Shown here: piece after piece, positions 9,877-18,862 of the stretch
Numbering within the stretch: the stretch's first letter is position 1
How the letters are laid out: every line of letters begins with the position of its first letter
DNA from: Kineosporia succinea
GTDB taxonomy: Bacteria > Actinomycetota > Actinomycetes > Actinomycetales > Kineosporiaceae
Direction: 5' to 3'
Assembly (NCBI RefSeq): GCF_030811555.1
Contig: NZ_JAUSQZ010000001.1
Location: 558,001 to 622,000, forward strand
Length of the DNA stretch: 64,000 bases
The notes under the pieces: model-generated
Database searches by the model: none
The model's input: the letters and a program-made list of their open reading frames with translations, nothing else
Told to the model about the DNA's origin: nothing
Position numbers and translations under genes: made by a program

Positions 9877-10836
9877 TCAGGACTCGTTGCCCGACGGCGC
9901 GAACTGGCCGCGGGAGGTCGCGCCCATCCAGTCCGAGTACCCGACCCCCGCGATCTCGGTGAGCAGCGCGTTGTCGTCGCGGTAGAACTCGACCAGGCGC
10001 ATGCGCACCTCCGCGTCGAGCACCGGCCGCCGGGCCCCGCCCTTCTGCAGGTAGCTCAGCAGCGGACCGCTCGCGCGGCGCCAGACCTGCGGCGGCACCC
10101 AGGCTCCCGCCGCCGCGCCGGCCCGCACCACCCGTGACAGCACGGCCGTGCGCGGCCCCGGTTCCACGTAGGAGCGCGAGTTCTCGCGAGCGGGCTGGGC
10201 GACGTGACCGGTCTCCACCCCGAGGAAGCGGCAGACCTGGTCGATCGCGGCGTCGGGCGTCTCCACCAGGTCGCGGTAGCGCAGCACGTGCACCTGCTCA
10301 CGGCCGAACACCCCGATCAGGTCACGCAACTGCTCGCCGTAGAGCCCAAGGCCGCGGTAGTGCCAGAACGGGGCCCAGCCGGCGGCGACGCGCTGGGGTT
10401 CGGCCGCGAACGCGGAGGCGAAGTCCCCGATCGGCTCCAGCCCGTCGGCCCACAGGTGCATCCAGTTCGAGTACGCCCGGTCGATCGGATCCCGCAGCAC
10501 CACGAGCAGTTTCGCGTGCGGCACGTCGGCGTGGATGCGCCGGTGGGCGAGCCGGTCGTAGAGGTAGAAGGGCGTGCTCTCACCCCGGAGCGTGCCCGCG
10601 GGCGCCACGTCGAACAGCGACTCGTACTCCCGGCGGCGCCACACCCACTCCTGGGCGCTGTGCGCGTCGCCCGGCCCGCGCTGCCCGGATCGCCGGGGCG
10701 GGCCACCGTCGCACAGGTAGAACTTCGGCTCCTTCACCGCGGACAGGTACAGCTGCGGATGCTGGGCGAGAGCCGCGTGCAGCGCGGTGGTCCCGGCCTT
10801 GGGGGCACCGAGCAGGAAGAAGTCGGGCAGGGCCAT
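9877..10836 (-). CDS. PAPS-dependent sulfotransferase
   Basis: 319 residues from ATG at 10836, with GGAGG about 5 nt upstream. The 5'-phosphosulfate-binding loop GAPKAGTT is at residues 10-17 and a 3'-phosphate-binding motif (LRDPIDRAYSNW) is near residues 112-124. Both are hallmarks of cytosolic and bacterial sulfotransferases that move sulfate from PAPS to a hydroxyl or amine acceptor. The heparan-sulfotransferase-like layout suggests a carbohydrate or lipid acceptor, but the sequence cannot name it. It is convergent with the FUSC gene and divergent from a winged-helix regulator across an AT-richer 208-bp gap. This suggests, but does not prove, that the pair was acquired together or is co-regulated. 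Confidence 0.88.
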   Translation of the reverse strand: MALPDFFLLGAPKAGTTALHAALAQHPQLYLSAVKEPKFYLCDGGPPRRSGQRGPGDAHSAQEWVWRRREYESLFDVAPAGTLRGESTPFYLYDRLAHRRIHADVPHAKLLVVLRDPIDRAYSNWMHLWADGLEPIGDFASAFAAEPQRVAAGWAPFWHYRGLGLYGEQLRDLIGVFGREQVHVLRYRDLVETPDAAIDQVCRFLGVETGHVAQPARENSRSYVEPGPRTAVLSRVVRAGAAAGAWVPPQVWRRASGPLLSYLQKGGARRPVLDAEVRMRLVEFYRDDNALLTEIAGVGYSDWMGATSRGQFAPSGNES

Positions 10837-10908
10837 CTATGCCTCCGGGATCAGTATTCGCCAGAAATTCTAGACCAATCCGATAGAGTTACTTGTAGCT
10901 CAGCCGAA

Positions 10909-10923
10909 CGAGTGCTTCACTCG
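10909..10923. promoter_or_regulatory. Inverted repeat in divergent intergenic region (possible operator)
   Basis: CGAGTG-CTT-CACTCG, a perfect 6-bp inverted repeat with a 3-nt spacer, lies in the 208-bp gap between the sulfotransferase and the winged-helix regulator. The position suits an operator for the adjacent regulator. No binding evidence is available. Confidence 0.3.
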
Positions 10924-11044
10924 ATCTCATGGGTAGTTGTCCCGTCAGCTGATCCGAGCCTGGCGCCCTGGTCACGGCCGCTGCCGCCGTGACCGGTCGA
11001 TCGCCCGGGCTGTTCCTGCTGATCTACGCGACCGGAGCTTTTCA

Positions 11045-11767
11045 ATGTTGACCTCACCGGGACCAGATGCCAACCGAGGTGACCACGCGCAGGCCGGGCT
11101 GGTCGTGCGACTCAGCGTGCCCGGAGCTCCCGACGCCCGGCGCCCGGGAGTGAGCGGCGACGACAACGGCGGCCGCCGGCCGGGTCCCGACCTGCGCGGC
11201 ATCGCCCGCGCGGTGGAGGACCTGGTGCACGCGGTCGCTCCCGACGTGGTCACCAGCGTGGAGATCGAGCTGCGCGAGCCGGCCCGCCCGGGCCGGTCCA
11301 CCAACGGGGCCCGGCGCTGGGCCTCCCCCGGCGACGAGCCCGGCGACGCGTCGCCCACCCGCACCACCGCGCTCGCGCCGGTGCCCACCGCGGCGACCAC
11401 GACGTCCTCAAGCCGCACCGAGAGCCGCACCGAAGGCCGCGCGGAGAGCCGCGCCGGGAACCGCCCGGCAGGCGGTGAACCCGGCCGCCCGGCCGAGCCG
11501 TTCGACGTCGACATCACCCGCCGCACCCTCGAGCTCGACGGCGACCCGGTCGAGCTGACCCGCCGCGAGTTCGACCTGCTGGCCTTCCTCGAGCGGCACC
11601 GCGGGCAGGCCCTGGGCCGCGACGAGCTGATGCGCGCCGTCTGGCACACCGGCTACATCTCCGGCGACCGCACCATCGACGTGCACGTGCGGCGGCTGCG
11701 GGTGAAGCTCGGCCGGCACGCCGACCGGCTGGTCACGCTGCGCGGGTACGGCTACCGGCTCGACTGA
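11045..11767 (+). CDS. Winged-helix (OmpR/PhoB-type) DNA-binding protein without receiver domain
   Basis: 240 residues from ATG at 11045, with GGAG about 9 nt upstream. The C-terminal 90 residues (from FDVDITRRTLELDG) are a complete Trans_reg_C winged helix, including LTRREFDLLAFLERH, the recognition-helix region RTIDVHVRRLRVKLG and the closing GYGYRLD. The N-terminal 150 residues are Gly/Pro/Arg/Thr-rich and apparently disordered. They contain no CheY-like receiver and no phospho-acceptor Asp motif. It is therefore an atypical one-component regulator, and how it is controlled is not visible. The gene is divergent from the sulfotransferase and convergent with mutM. Confidence 0.8.
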   Translation: MLTSPGPDANRGDHAQAGLVVRLSVPGAPDARRPGVSGDDNGGRRPGPDLRGIARAVEDLVHAVAPDVVTSVEIELREPARPGRSTNGARRWASPGDEPGDASPTRTTALAPVPTAATTTSSSRTESRTEGRAESRAGNRPAGGEPGRPAEPFDVDITRRTLELDGDPVELTRREFDLLAFLERHRGQALGRDELMRAVWHTGYISGDRTIDVHVRRLRVKLGRHADRLVTLRGYGYRLD

Positions 11768-11776
11768 GCGCGACCG

Positions 11777-11834
11777 GGGCCTGTCCTGCTGATCACTGGC
11801 CCACCGCGATGCGCCCGTGACACCGGACAGGCCC
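11777..11834. terminator. Bidirectional hairpin between convergent regulator and mutM
   Basis: A perfect 10-bp inverted repeat (11777-11786 with 11825-11834) with a 38-nt loop fills the gap between the two convergent stop codons. It reaches the last base of the mutM stop. Confidence 0.45.
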
Positions 11835-12802
11835 TAGAAGCGCCCTTCGCGGGGCTTCGGCTGGCACTTCGGGCAGAAGAACGACGACCGGTTCATGAAG
11901 GTCTCGCGCCGCATCCGGCTGCCGCAGCGGTGACAGGCCTCGCCCTCGCGCCCGTACGCGTCCAGACCCCGCTCGAAATAACCACTCTGGCCGTTCACGT
12001 CGACGTAGAGACTGTCGAAGCTGGTGCCGCCCTGGGCCAGCGCCTCCCGCATCACGTCCTGCGCATGGGCCAGAACGCGGTTCAGCGTGGGCCGGTTCAG
12101 CTTCTCGGTGGGGCGCGCGTAGTGCAGCTTGGCCCGCCACAGCGCCTCGTCGGCGTAGATGTTGCCGATGCCCGAGATCAGCGTCTGGTCGAGAAGCGCT
12201 CGCTTGAGGCCGGTCTCGCGCCGCTTGAACCGGGCCGCGAGCAGGTCGACGTCGAGCGCGGGATCGAGCGCGTCGCGGGCGATGTGGGCCACCGGCGCCG
12301 GGATCAGCGCCTCACCGGCCTCGTACGTCCCCTCGATCACCCCGTCGTCTCGGGGCTCCTCGGTCGGCACCACGTCGGCCGGTGTTCCGCCGAGCCCACC
12401 CGGACCCCCGTCGGGCGTCGGCACCATCTCGACCACGGCCAGCCCGCCGAACATGCGCTGGTCGACGAATCGCAGCTCGCGGCCCTGCGCCCCGGCGAGC
12501 CCGAGCCGCACCCGCAGGTGCTTCTCGTCGGGGGCGTCCGGCTCTTCGAGCAGCATCTGCCCGCTCATGCCGAGGTGCGCGAGCAGCGCCTCACCGGAGT
12601 CGAGGTTCAGCCAGAGGAACTTGCCGCGCCGCACCGCGTCCACCACGGTGACGCCCTCGAGCCGGGAGACGAAGTCGTCGATCCCGGCCTCGTGACGGCG
12701 CACCGGCCGCGGGTGCAGCACCTCGACGCCCTCGAAGGTGGCACCGATGACCCAGCGGGCCAGGCCACGCCGCACCACCTCGACCTCGGGCAGCTCCGGC
12801 AC
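11834..12802 (-). CDS. mutM: Formamidopyrimidine-DNA glycosylase (Fpg/MutM)
   Basis: 322 residues from GTG at 12802. The mature N-terminus [13 protein letters not shown] carries the catalytic Pro and Glu. The zinc finger CHRCG-x-CPKC is at about residues 287-313 with the usual C-terminus. The enzyme excises 8-oxoguanine and formamidopyrimidines and cleaves the abasic strand. It is about 35-40 residues longer than usual because of an insertion around residues 115-165, rich in Gly, Pro and Glu, between the N-terminal sandwich and the helical domain. It lies 3 nt after the rnc stop, so the genes are co-transcribed. Confidence 0.96.
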   Translation of the reverse strand: MPELPEVEVVRRGLARWVIGATFEGVEVLHPRPVRRHEAGIDDFVSRLEGVTVVDAVRRGKFLWLNLDSGEALLAHLGMSGQMLLEEPDAPDEKHLRVRLGLAGAQGRELRFVDQRMFGGLAVVEMVPTPDGGPGGLGGTPADVVPTEEPRDDGVIEGTYEAGEALIPAPVAHIARDALDPALDVDLLAARFKRRETGLKRALLDQTLISGIGNIYADEALWRAKLHYARPTEKLNRPTLNRVLAHAQDVMREALAQGGTSFDSLYVDVNGQSGYFERGLDAYGREGEACHRCGSRMRRETFMNRSSFFCPKCQPKPREGRF

Positions 12803-12805
12803 GGC

Positions 12806-13615
12806 TCAGGCCTCTTCGGCGGGAGTCTCTTCCGCGGCGCGGGCCGCGCGGTCGGCCGTGAGCCGGCCGAAGGCGGCGGCGGCGGCCTCCTGCTCGGCCT
12901 CTTTCTTGCTGCGCCCGCTGCCCTCGCCCCGCGACCGGCCCTGCACCAGCGCCGAGGCGTGGAAGAGCTTGGCGTGGTCGGGACCCTCTTCGGTGACCGC
13001 GTACTCCGGCACCCCGAGGCTCTCCATGGCGGTGAGTTCCTGCAGGCTGGTCTTCCAGTCCAGGCCGGCGCCGAGTTCGGCGCTGGTCTCGAGCAGCGGG
13101 TCGACCAGGCGGTGCACGAGCTCACCGGCGATGTCCATGCCGGACTCGAGGAAGACGGCACCGATCAGGGCCTCGACCGTGTCGGCGAGGATCGACGACT
13201 TGTCGCGGCCCCCGCTGGCCTCTTCACCCCGGCCGAGCATCAGGTACTCACCGAGGCCGAGGCGACGGCCGACGCCGGCCAGCGCGCGCATGTTGACCAC
13301 CGCGGCGCGCAGTTTGGCCAGCTGCCCCTCGGGCAGTGTGGGATGGCTGTTGTACAGGGCCGAGGTCACGACCAGGCCCAGTACGGAGTCGCCAAGGAAC
13401 TCCAGCCGCTCGTTCGTGGGGAGCCCACCGTTCTCGTACGCGTACGAGCGGTGGGTCAGCGCCTTGAAGAGCAGCCCATGACTGACCTGGACGCCGAGGA
13501 CCTCGACAAGCTTGTCCTGCTTGGCGAGCGCCTCGGCGTCCAGGCCGGCGGACGATGCATCGGTCGGGTCGGTCACGGTTACGGATGCCCCGTCAGATGC
13601 ATGCCCGGTGGTCAT
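12806..13615 (-). CDS. rnc: Ribonuclease III
   Basis: 269 residues from ATG at 13615. The RNase III signature [15 protein letters not shown] is near residues 70-85, a second acidic cluster ([13 protein letters not shown]) carries the remaining metal ligands, and the C-terminal part is a double-stranded RNA-binding domain with an Ala-rich end. It processes rRNA precursors and other structured RNAs. The N-terminal 30 residues are Ser/Thr/Asp-rich and not conserved. rpmF lies 8 nt upstream and mutM 3 nt downstream, the standard actinobacterial rpmF-rnc-mutM order. Confidence 0.96.
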   Translation of the reverse strand: MTTGHASDGASVTVTDPTDASSAGLDAEALAKQDKLVEVLGVQVSHGLLFKALTHRSYAYENGGLPTNERLEFLGDSVLGLVVTSALYNSHPTLPEGQLAKLRAAVVNMRALAGVGRRLGLGEYLMLGRGEEASGGRDKSSILADTVEALIGAVFLESGMDIAGELVHRLVDPLLETSAELGAGLDWKTSLQELTAMESLGVPEYAVTEEGPDHAKLFHASALVQGRSRGEGSGRSKKEAEQEAAAAAFGRLTADRAARAAEETPAEEA

Positions 13616-13623
13616 GCTCAGAC

Positions 13624-13827
13624 TCAGAGGTCCTTGACCTTGCGACCCTTGTACTCGAGGTACAGCGGGGTGCCGGCGGAGTCGGTGACGACCTGCGCCT
13701 GGTGGGGCCGGGAGTAGGTGGTGGTGCCGCCCGACGTCGTGGCGGTGAGCGCCGTCGGCGTCGCCTTCCACTGCGCCCGGCGAGACCGCGTGTTGCTGCG
13801 GGACATCTTCCGCTTCGGAACGGCCAC
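13624..13827 (-). CDS. rpmF: 50S ribosomal protein L32, cysteine-free form
   Basis: 67 residues from GTG at 13827. The N-terminus [20 protein letters not shown] is the L32 signature. The usual zinc ribbon is gone: there are no cysteines. The C-terminal half still ends in [12 protein letters not shown] and keeps a Pro-His pair, so it looks like a zinc ribbon that lost its ligands. It lies 4 nt after yceD and 8 nt before rnc, so it is the operon copy rather than an obviously Zur-regulated extra copy. Whether a second L32 exists elsewhere cannot be seen. Confidence 0.95.
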   Translation of the reverse strand: MAVPKRKMSRSNTRSRRAQWKATPTALTATTSGGTTTYSRPHQAQVVTDSAGTPLYLEYKGRKVKDL

Positions 13828-13831
13828 GCCG

Positions 13832-14428
13832 TCAGCTCTCCTTCGGTTCGTCCGGGTTGCCCACTGCGGGCGATCCGGAATCTTTCGGTGACACCCCGTC
13901 GGTCAGGATGCCCTGAAGTGCCGCCCAGCGCGGGTCGGCGACCTCGTGACTGTGGTCCGGGTCGTCTGCGAGCCGTGCTCCGCACTCGGAGCACAGGCCC
14001 GGGCAGTCTTCCCGGCAGACCGGCTGGAACGGCAGTTCGGAAACCACCGCGTCGCGCAGGGCGGGCTCGAGGTTGATCATCTCTTCCTCGACCTCCTGCC
14101 GGTCGTCGTCCTGGTCTTCGGCGACTCGGTTCTCCGGGTAGCTGAACAGCTCCGCGATGCGGACGTCCAGCTCCTGCCGGACCCCGTCGAGGCAGCGGAT
14201 GCACTCACCCGTTGCCACGGCCGAGACCGTGCCACTGACCAGCACACCCTCCATCACCGCCTCGAGCCGGAGATCCAGCTCGACGTCGGTGCCCTCAGGA
14301 ACGCCGATCACCTCGGTGCCGAGCTCGGCCGGGGCCGGGACGGTCCGCTGCACCTTCCGCATCATGCCCGGGCGCCGGCCGAGTTCCCGGGTGTCGAGAA
14401 CATAGGGCGATCGGGCATTCAGACGAAT
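13832..14428 (-). CDS. yceD: YceD/DUF177 family protein with a non-standard start codon
   Basis: 198 residues if translation begins at ATT (14428-14426). The conserved actinobacterial N-terminus ([16 protein letters not shown]) lies upstream of the first ATG (14365). An in-frame stop (14473-14471) lies further upstream, and the interval has no ATG, GTG or TTG in frame. AAGGAG (14440-14435) sits exactly 6 nt before the ATT; the only other candidate is CTG at 14422. Conserved features include [30 protein letters not shown] and the Cys pairs [13 protein letters not shown], which probably bind zinc. YceD is co-transcribed with rpmF across bacteria and is linked to 23S rRNA maturation. If the start is wrong, the alternative is a truncated 177-residue protein from 14365. 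Confidence 0.85.
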   Translation of the reverse strand: MRLNARSPYVLDTRELGRRPGMMRKVQRTVPAPAELGTEVIGVPEGTDVELDLRLEAVMEGVLVSGTVSAVATGECIRCLDGVRQELDVRIAELFSYPENRVAEDQDDDRQEVEEEMINLEPALRDAVVSELPFQPVCREDCPGLCSECGARLADDPDHSHEVADPRWAALQGILTDGVSPKDSGSPAVGNPDEPKES

Positions 14429-14551
14429 GGTGCACTCCTTACGAGAAACTGACGGACCAGCCCCGTTCCTTCAGCGGGCTCTCCACCGCCTTCGACGGTG
14501 ATCACACGCAGGGATCGGGCTGACACACTAAGACCAGCTAGGAAGATTACT

Positions 14552-15349
14552 TCAGGTCGCCCGGTCGACCAAACCGGAGCGCTCGGCGGCCCGTTCCACG
14601 GCCGTCAGATCGATCACCCGGTGCTCCGTCCCCGCCCCGGCCGGCACCAGTTCGGGCTCCCGCACCTCGACAGCCGGCGCCGGGGCCGGGTCGGCCCCCG
14701 CGTCGTCCGGCTTGGGCGCCTCCCGCTCCTGGTCGTACGCGTCTTCAGTGTCGGCCTGGTGGTCGTAGGCCTCGTCGCGGCCGCGGTTGCGTTCTTCCCA
14801 CGACTCCTGCTCGCGCCGCTGCTCGACCGCCTGCTCGTGCCCGGCCTGCACGTCCCGACCCTCGGGGTCGGACTCGTCGGCCAGGGACTCGAGGTAGTCG
14901 AGCTCACTGCGCTCACGCAGGCGGTCACGGCCGCGCCGCACCTGGCCCATCGTGCGCTGCAGGTCGGCCTCGAGGGCCGCGAGCCGGTTGTCGGTGTACA
15001 TGTCGCACTCGCGCAGCAGCCGGGCGGCCTCCGCGCGGGCGGCGTCGAGAATCTGCTCCGAGCGGGCGCGGGCGCCGGCCACCAGGGCGCTCTCGGCGAT
15101 CATCGCCTCGGCGTCGGCCTGGGCCTGGGCCAGGAGGCCCTCAGCCTCGTTCTCGGCCCGGGCGATCACCTCCTGGTGCGCCACGAGCAGCTCGGCCGCC
15201 TGGTCGAGCTCGACGGGCAGCTCGGCCCGGGCCCGTTCCACCAGAGCCAGCATCTCGGCGCGGTTGACCATGCAGGAAGCCGACAGCGGTACGGACGACG
15301 CCCGCTCCACCATCGCACCCATTGCATCCAAGGTTCGGCGAAGACTCAC
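14552..15349 (-). CDS. sepIVA: DivIVA-like septation protein, SepIVA-type
   Basis: 265 residues from GTG at 15349, with GGGAGGT upstream. Residues 1-45 resemble the SepIVA N-terminus (LDAMGAMVERASSVPLSASCMVNRAEMLALVE). They are followed by a continuous coiled coil of about 100 residues and an acidic, low-complexity tail. In mycobacteria the equivalent gene lies beside the yceD-rnc-fpg cluster, as here, and acts in septation and envelope assembly through a DivIVA-like coiled coil. The function is transferred from that family and position. The tail (about residues 150-265) is rich in Glu, Asp, Arg and Pro and is probably disordered. Confidence 0.75.
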   Translation of the reverse strand: MSLRRTLDAMGAMVERASSVPLSASCMVNRAEMLALVERARAELPVELDQAAELLVAHQEVIARAENEAEGLLAQAQADAEAMIAESALVAGARARSEQILDAARAEAARLLRECDMYTDNRLAALEADLQRTMGQVRRGRDRLRERSELDYLESLADESDPEGRDVQAGHEQAVEQRREQESWEERNRGRDEAYDHQADTEDAYDQEREAPKPDDAGADPAPAPAVEVREPELVPAGAGTEHRVIDLTAVERAAERSGLVDRAT

Positions 15350-15431
15350 CGGGGACCTCCCTCCACGCTTCGGACCGATGCGAGGGGAAGTGGAAATGAA
15401 CCCAGAGTAACTTTATTGTTACGGAGAGCTC

Positions 15432-15953
15432 TTAACCGGCCGCATCGGGCTGACCGTTTTCAGTCTGACCAACCCGCCCGAGTCGATCCAGGAGGCGCGC
15501 CAGGACATGGTCCGGGACAAGTCCGGACACGTCACCCCCATGCGCAGCAACCTCTTTGATCAAACTACTCGAAACATGCTCGAACCGGGGCTCTCCGGGC
15601 AGAAACACCGTTTCCACGCCGCTCAAGTGCCGGTTCATCAGGGCCATCGGCAGTTCATAGGCGAAGTCCGTGCCGCCCCGCAGGCCCTTCACCACGGCCA
15701 CCGCGCCGACCCGGCGGCAGAAGTCGACGAGCAACCCACCGTCGACGGTCTGCACGCTCACCTCCGGCCGGCCCGCGAAGCTGCGCTCGATCAGCTCGAC
15801 CCGTTCCGGCACGGTGAACAGCGACTTCTTGGCGGGGTTGCTGGCCACCGCGACGATCACCTCGTCGAACAGCACGGTCGCCCGCTCGATCACGTCGAGG
15901 TGACCGTTGGTCACCGGGTCGAAACTGCCGGGGCACACGCAACGTCGGGTCAC
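15432..15953 (-). CDS. coaD: Phosphopantetheine adenylyltransferase
   Basis: 173 residues from GTG at 15953, which overlaps the rsmD stop as GTGA. The nucleotidyltransferase motif PGSFDPVTNGHLDVIERA is at residues 8-25, and the conserved KGLRGGTDFAYELPMALMNRHL and the late SSSLIKEVAAHGGDVSGLVP are present. It makes dephospho-CoA from 4'-phosphopantetheine and ATP, the penultimate step of CoA synthesis. Translational coupling to rsmD is normal for this pair. Confidence 0.97.
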   Translation of the reverse strand: MTRRCVCPGSFDPVTNGHLDVIERATVLFDEVIVAVASNPAKKSLFTVPERVELIERSFAGRPEVSVQTVDGGLLVDFCRRVGAVAVVKGLRGGTDFAYELPMALMNRHLSGVETVFLPGEPRFEHVSSSLIKEVAAHGGDVSGLVPDHVLARLLDRLGRVGQTENGQPDAAG

Positions 15954-16576
15954 GGGTTCGACGCTACCGGGGCCGGCTCGGGCTGGGGCTCGGCCGGCTC
16001 CGGGTCCGGCTCCGGCTCCGGGTCCCAGACCGCCTGCCAGAGCATGGTGTCGCCGTAACGCCGCTGTTTCTCGACGTACAGGCCCTGCGGCCACGACGGC
16101 TCGGGCGAACGCCGCCCGCGCTCGAGCACCAGGGTGGCGTCGGGCGCCAGCCAGCCGCGACCGGCCAGGGAGGCGAGCATCACGGTGATCTCGGCGTCGG
16201 TGAGCGGGTAGGGCGGGTCGGCGAAGACCAGGCCCATCGGCACCGCGGCCCGCCCGTCGAGGAACTTCTGCACCGGCGACAGCACCACCTCGGCCGAGCC
16301 GAACCCCAGCGTGGACACGTTCGCCCGCGCCGCCTCGACCGCAGGCTTCCCCGCGTCGACCAGCACCACCGAGGCACCGCCCCGGCTCACCGCCTCGAGC
16401 CCGAGCGCGCCCGAGCCGCAGAACAGGTCGAGCACCGGCATCCCCTCGATCAGGCCGCGTGCGTCGAGCGCCGCGAACAGCGCCTCCCGCACCCGGTCGC
16501 TGGTGGGACGGGTGGCGTCGCCCTTCGGCACGACCAGCGTGCGGCCCCCGGCCGAGCCACTGATGATCCGCGTCAT
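15950..16576 (-). CDS. rsmD: 16S rRNA (guanine-N2)-methyltransferase RsmD
   Basis: 208 residues. It begins MTRIISGSAGGRTL, followed by the SAM-binding motif LDLFCGSGALGLEAVSRG (about residues 48-66) and the catalytic DPPY motif (about residues 120-123). It methylates G966 of 16S rRNA (E. coli numbering). The C-terminal 25 residues are a Pro-Glu repeat not needed for the fold. The start lies 3 nt from the recG stop, and the stop overlaps coaD by four bases. Confidence 0.95.
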   Translation of the reverse strand: MTRIISGSAGGRTLVVPKGDATRPTSDRVREALFAALDARGLIEGMPVLDLFCGSGALGLEAVSRGGASVVLVDAGKPAVEAARANVSTLGFGSAEVVLSPVQKFLDGRAAVPMGLVFADPPYPLTDAEITVMLASLAGRGWLAPDATLVLERGRRSPEPSWPQGLYVEKQRRYGDTMLWQAVWDPEPEPDPEPAEPQPEPAPVASNP

Positions 16577-16579
16577 CGT

Positions 16580-18832
16580 CTACCCCCGGTCCAGGAAGGC
16601 CGCGCGGTCGGACCCGAGCCACGGGTCCAGCGCCTCGGCCAGCTCGGGATGGGCCCGCAGGCCCATGTCTTCGTCGATCAGCTCGGTGGCCACCTGCCGG
16701 GCCTCCACGATCACCTTCTCGTCACGCAGCACACGCAGCAGTTTGAGCGACGAGTTCAGCCCCGACTGCCGCGCCCCCAGCACATCGCCCTCACGGCGGG
16801 TCTCCAGGTCGATGCGGGCCAGCTCGAACCCGTCGCGGGTGCTCGCGACCGCGGTGAGCCGGTCGAGCGAGGGCCCCTGCCCGGCCTCGGTGAGCAGCAG
16901 GCAGATGCCCGCCGCCCTGCCCCGGCCCACCCGGCCGCGCAGCTGGTGCAGCTGCGAGACCCCGAACCGGTCGGCGTCGGTGATCACCATCGCGGTGGCG
17001 TTGGGCACGTCGACGCCGACCTCGATCACGGTGGTGGCGACCAGCACGTGCACCTCGTTGGCGGCGAAGCGGCGCATCACCTCCTCGCGCTCGTCGGCGG
17101 GCATCCGGCCGTGCAGCATCTCGATCACCAGGCCGTCGAGCTCGGGCTGGATGCGCAGCGCGGCCAGCACGTCGATCGCGGCGGCGGCCGGGCGCTTCTC
17201 GTCGCCCACCTTGGCCAGCTCGGCGTCGCTCAGCATCCGGACCGAGCCGTCTTCGTCGAACAGGTCCTCCTCGGCCGGCTCGTCGTCGGAGCCGATGCGC
17301 GCGCAGACCACGTAGGCCTGGTGCCCGGCCTTGCACTCCTCGGCCACGCGCTGCCAGGTGCGGGTCATCCAGCGCGGGTCGCGGGCGGGCACCACGTGGG
17401 TCTTGATCTCGCTGCGGCCGGCCGGGAGCTGGTCGAGCACCGAGGTCTCCAGGTCGCCGAAGACCGTCATCGCGACCGTGCGCGGGATCGGCGTGGCCGT
17501 CATGACCAGCAGGTGCGGCGTGTTCTCGCCCTTGCGGCGCAACGCGTCACGCTGCTCGACGCCGAACCGGTGCTGCTCGTCGACCACCACCAGGCCGAGC
17601 TCGGAGAACTGCACGGTGTCTTGGATCAGCGCGTGGGTGCCGATCACGATGCCCGCGTCGCCGGAGGCCGCCTCGAGCAGGGCCTTGCGGCGCTGGGCGG
17701 TGTTCATCGAGCCGGTGAGCAGCGTGACCCGGGTGCCGCGGTCGTCTCCACCGAGCAGGCCACCGGCCGCCAGGTCGCCGAGCATCGCCGTGATGGACCG
17801 GTGGTGCTGCGTGGCGAGCACCTCGGTGGGCGCGAGAAGTGCCGCCTGACCGCCGGAGTCGACCACCCGGGCCATCGCCCGCAGCGCCACGAGCGTCTTG
17901 CCGGAACCGACCTCGCCCTGCAGCAGCCGGTGCATCGGGTGTTGCTGCGCCAGGTCGGCGGCGATCTCGTCGCCCACCTTCTGCTGGCCCTCGGTGAGCT
18001 GGAACGGCAGCCGCTCGTCGAGCGCGTCGAGAAAGCCGCCGGGCACGTGCAGCCGGGGCGTCGCCTGCTGCTGCCGGTCGTTGGCCTTTCGCCAGACCAG
18101 CAGCGTCTGCAGGATGAACGCCTCCTCGAACTTCAGCCGCCGCTGCGCCGCCGCCAGCTGGGCGCGGTCGCCGGGCCGGTGGATCTGCCGCAGCGCCGAG
18201 CTCAGGTCGATCAGGCGCAGCCGCCTGCGGATCTCGGCCGGCACCGGGTCGGGCAGGTCGGTGGGCAGGGTGTCGAGCACCACGCGCACCGAGTTCCGGA
18301 TCAGGTTGGAGCCGACCTTGCCGGTGGCCGGGTAGATCGGCAGCGGCATGTGGAGGCGCTCGGCCAGACGCTCCTCGGAGGCGTCCTCCTCCTCGTCGAG
18401 CAGCTCGTACATGGGCTGGGCCAGCTGCTTCTTGTTCTGGTAGCGGCTGACCTTGCCGCTGAACAGCGCCCGCGTGCCCACGGTGAGCTCTTTCTGCGGC
18501 TTGTAGACGTTGTTGAAGAACGTCAGGTCGAGCGTGCCGTGCCCGTCGGTGACCTCGACGTTCATGATCTTGCTGCGCCGCGTCTTCATCTCGCGGACGC
18601 TGACCTTGCGCACCTCGGCGACCAGGCTGACCGGGACGTCCTCGGGCAGCGAGTCCATCGGGGTGAGCTCGCCGAGTTCCATGTAGCGGCGCGGGTAGTG
18701 CCGCAGCAGGTCGCCCACGGTCTCCAGGCCGAGCTCCCGCTCGAGGGGTTTCGCGGTGCGGCTGCCGACGGCCTTGGTCAGGGGTTCCCTGAGACGTTCC
18801 GGCATCGATTCCGTCGGCCCCGCTGTCGCCAC
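16580..18832 (-). CDS. recG: ATP-dependent DNA helicase RecG
   Basis: 750 residues. The N-terminal wedge/OB part contains YPRRYMELGEL and VTDGHGTLDLTFFNN. Helicase motifs follow: GEVGSGKT (Walker A, near residue 305), DEQHRFG (motif II, near 417), TATPIPRT (motif III) and QLRGRVGRG (motif VI), then the RecG-specific C-terminus. RecG regresses stalled replication forks and branch-migrates Holliday junctions. Length and motifs are standard for the actinobacterial form. An acidic insertion (EPAEEDLFDEDG) lies near residue 520. It follows the DAK2 gene by about 30 nt. Confidence 0.97.
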   Translation of the reverse strand: MATAGPTESMPERLREPLTKAVGSRTAKPLERELGLETVGDLLRHYPRRYMELGELTPMDSLPEDVPVSLVAEVRKVSVREMKTRRSKIMNVEVTDGHGTLDLTFFNNVYKPQKELTVGTRALFSGKVSRYQNKKQLAQPMYELLDEEEDASEERLAERLHMPLPIYPATGKVGSNLIRNSVRVVLDTLPTDLPDPVPAEIRRRLRLIDLSSALRQIHRPGDRAQLAAAQRRLKFEEAFILQTLLVWRKANDRQQQATPRLHVPGGFLDALDERLPFQLTEGQQKVGDEIAADLAQQHPMHRLLQGEVGSGKTLVALRAMARVVDSGGQAALLAPTEVLATQHHRSITAMLGDLAAGGLLGGDDRGTRVTLLTGSMNTAQRRKALLEAASGDAGIVIGTHALIQDTVQFSELGLVVVDEQHRFGVEQRDALRRKGENTPHLLVMTATPIPRTVAMTVFGDLETSVLDQLPAGRSEIKTHVVPARDPRWMTRTWQRVAEECKAGHQAYVVCARIGSDDEPAEEDLFDEDGSVRMLSDAELAKVGDEKRPAAAAIDVLAALRIQPELDGLVIEMLHGRMPADEREEVMRRFAANEVHVLVATTVIEVGVDVPNATAMVITDADRFGVSQLHQLRGRVGRGRAAGICLLLTEAGQGPSLDRLTAVASTRDGFELARIDLETRREGDVLGARQSGLNSSLKLLRVLRDEKVIVEARQVATELIDEDMGLRAHPELAEALDPWLGSDRAAFLDRG

Positions 18833-18862
18833 CGAGCTCTCACCCCTGTTCGCCTGCTGCTG

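Noticed and set aside
10837-11044. Mobile-element boundary in the AT-richer gap between sulfotransferase and regulator
   Set aside because: No transposase, terminal inverted repeats or target duplications were found.
13832-14428. Frameshift or pseudogene in yceD
   Set aside because: The reading frame is intact through the conserved N-terminus up to an ideally spaced AAGGAG, so a non-standard start is simpler. A sequencing error in the start codon remains possible.
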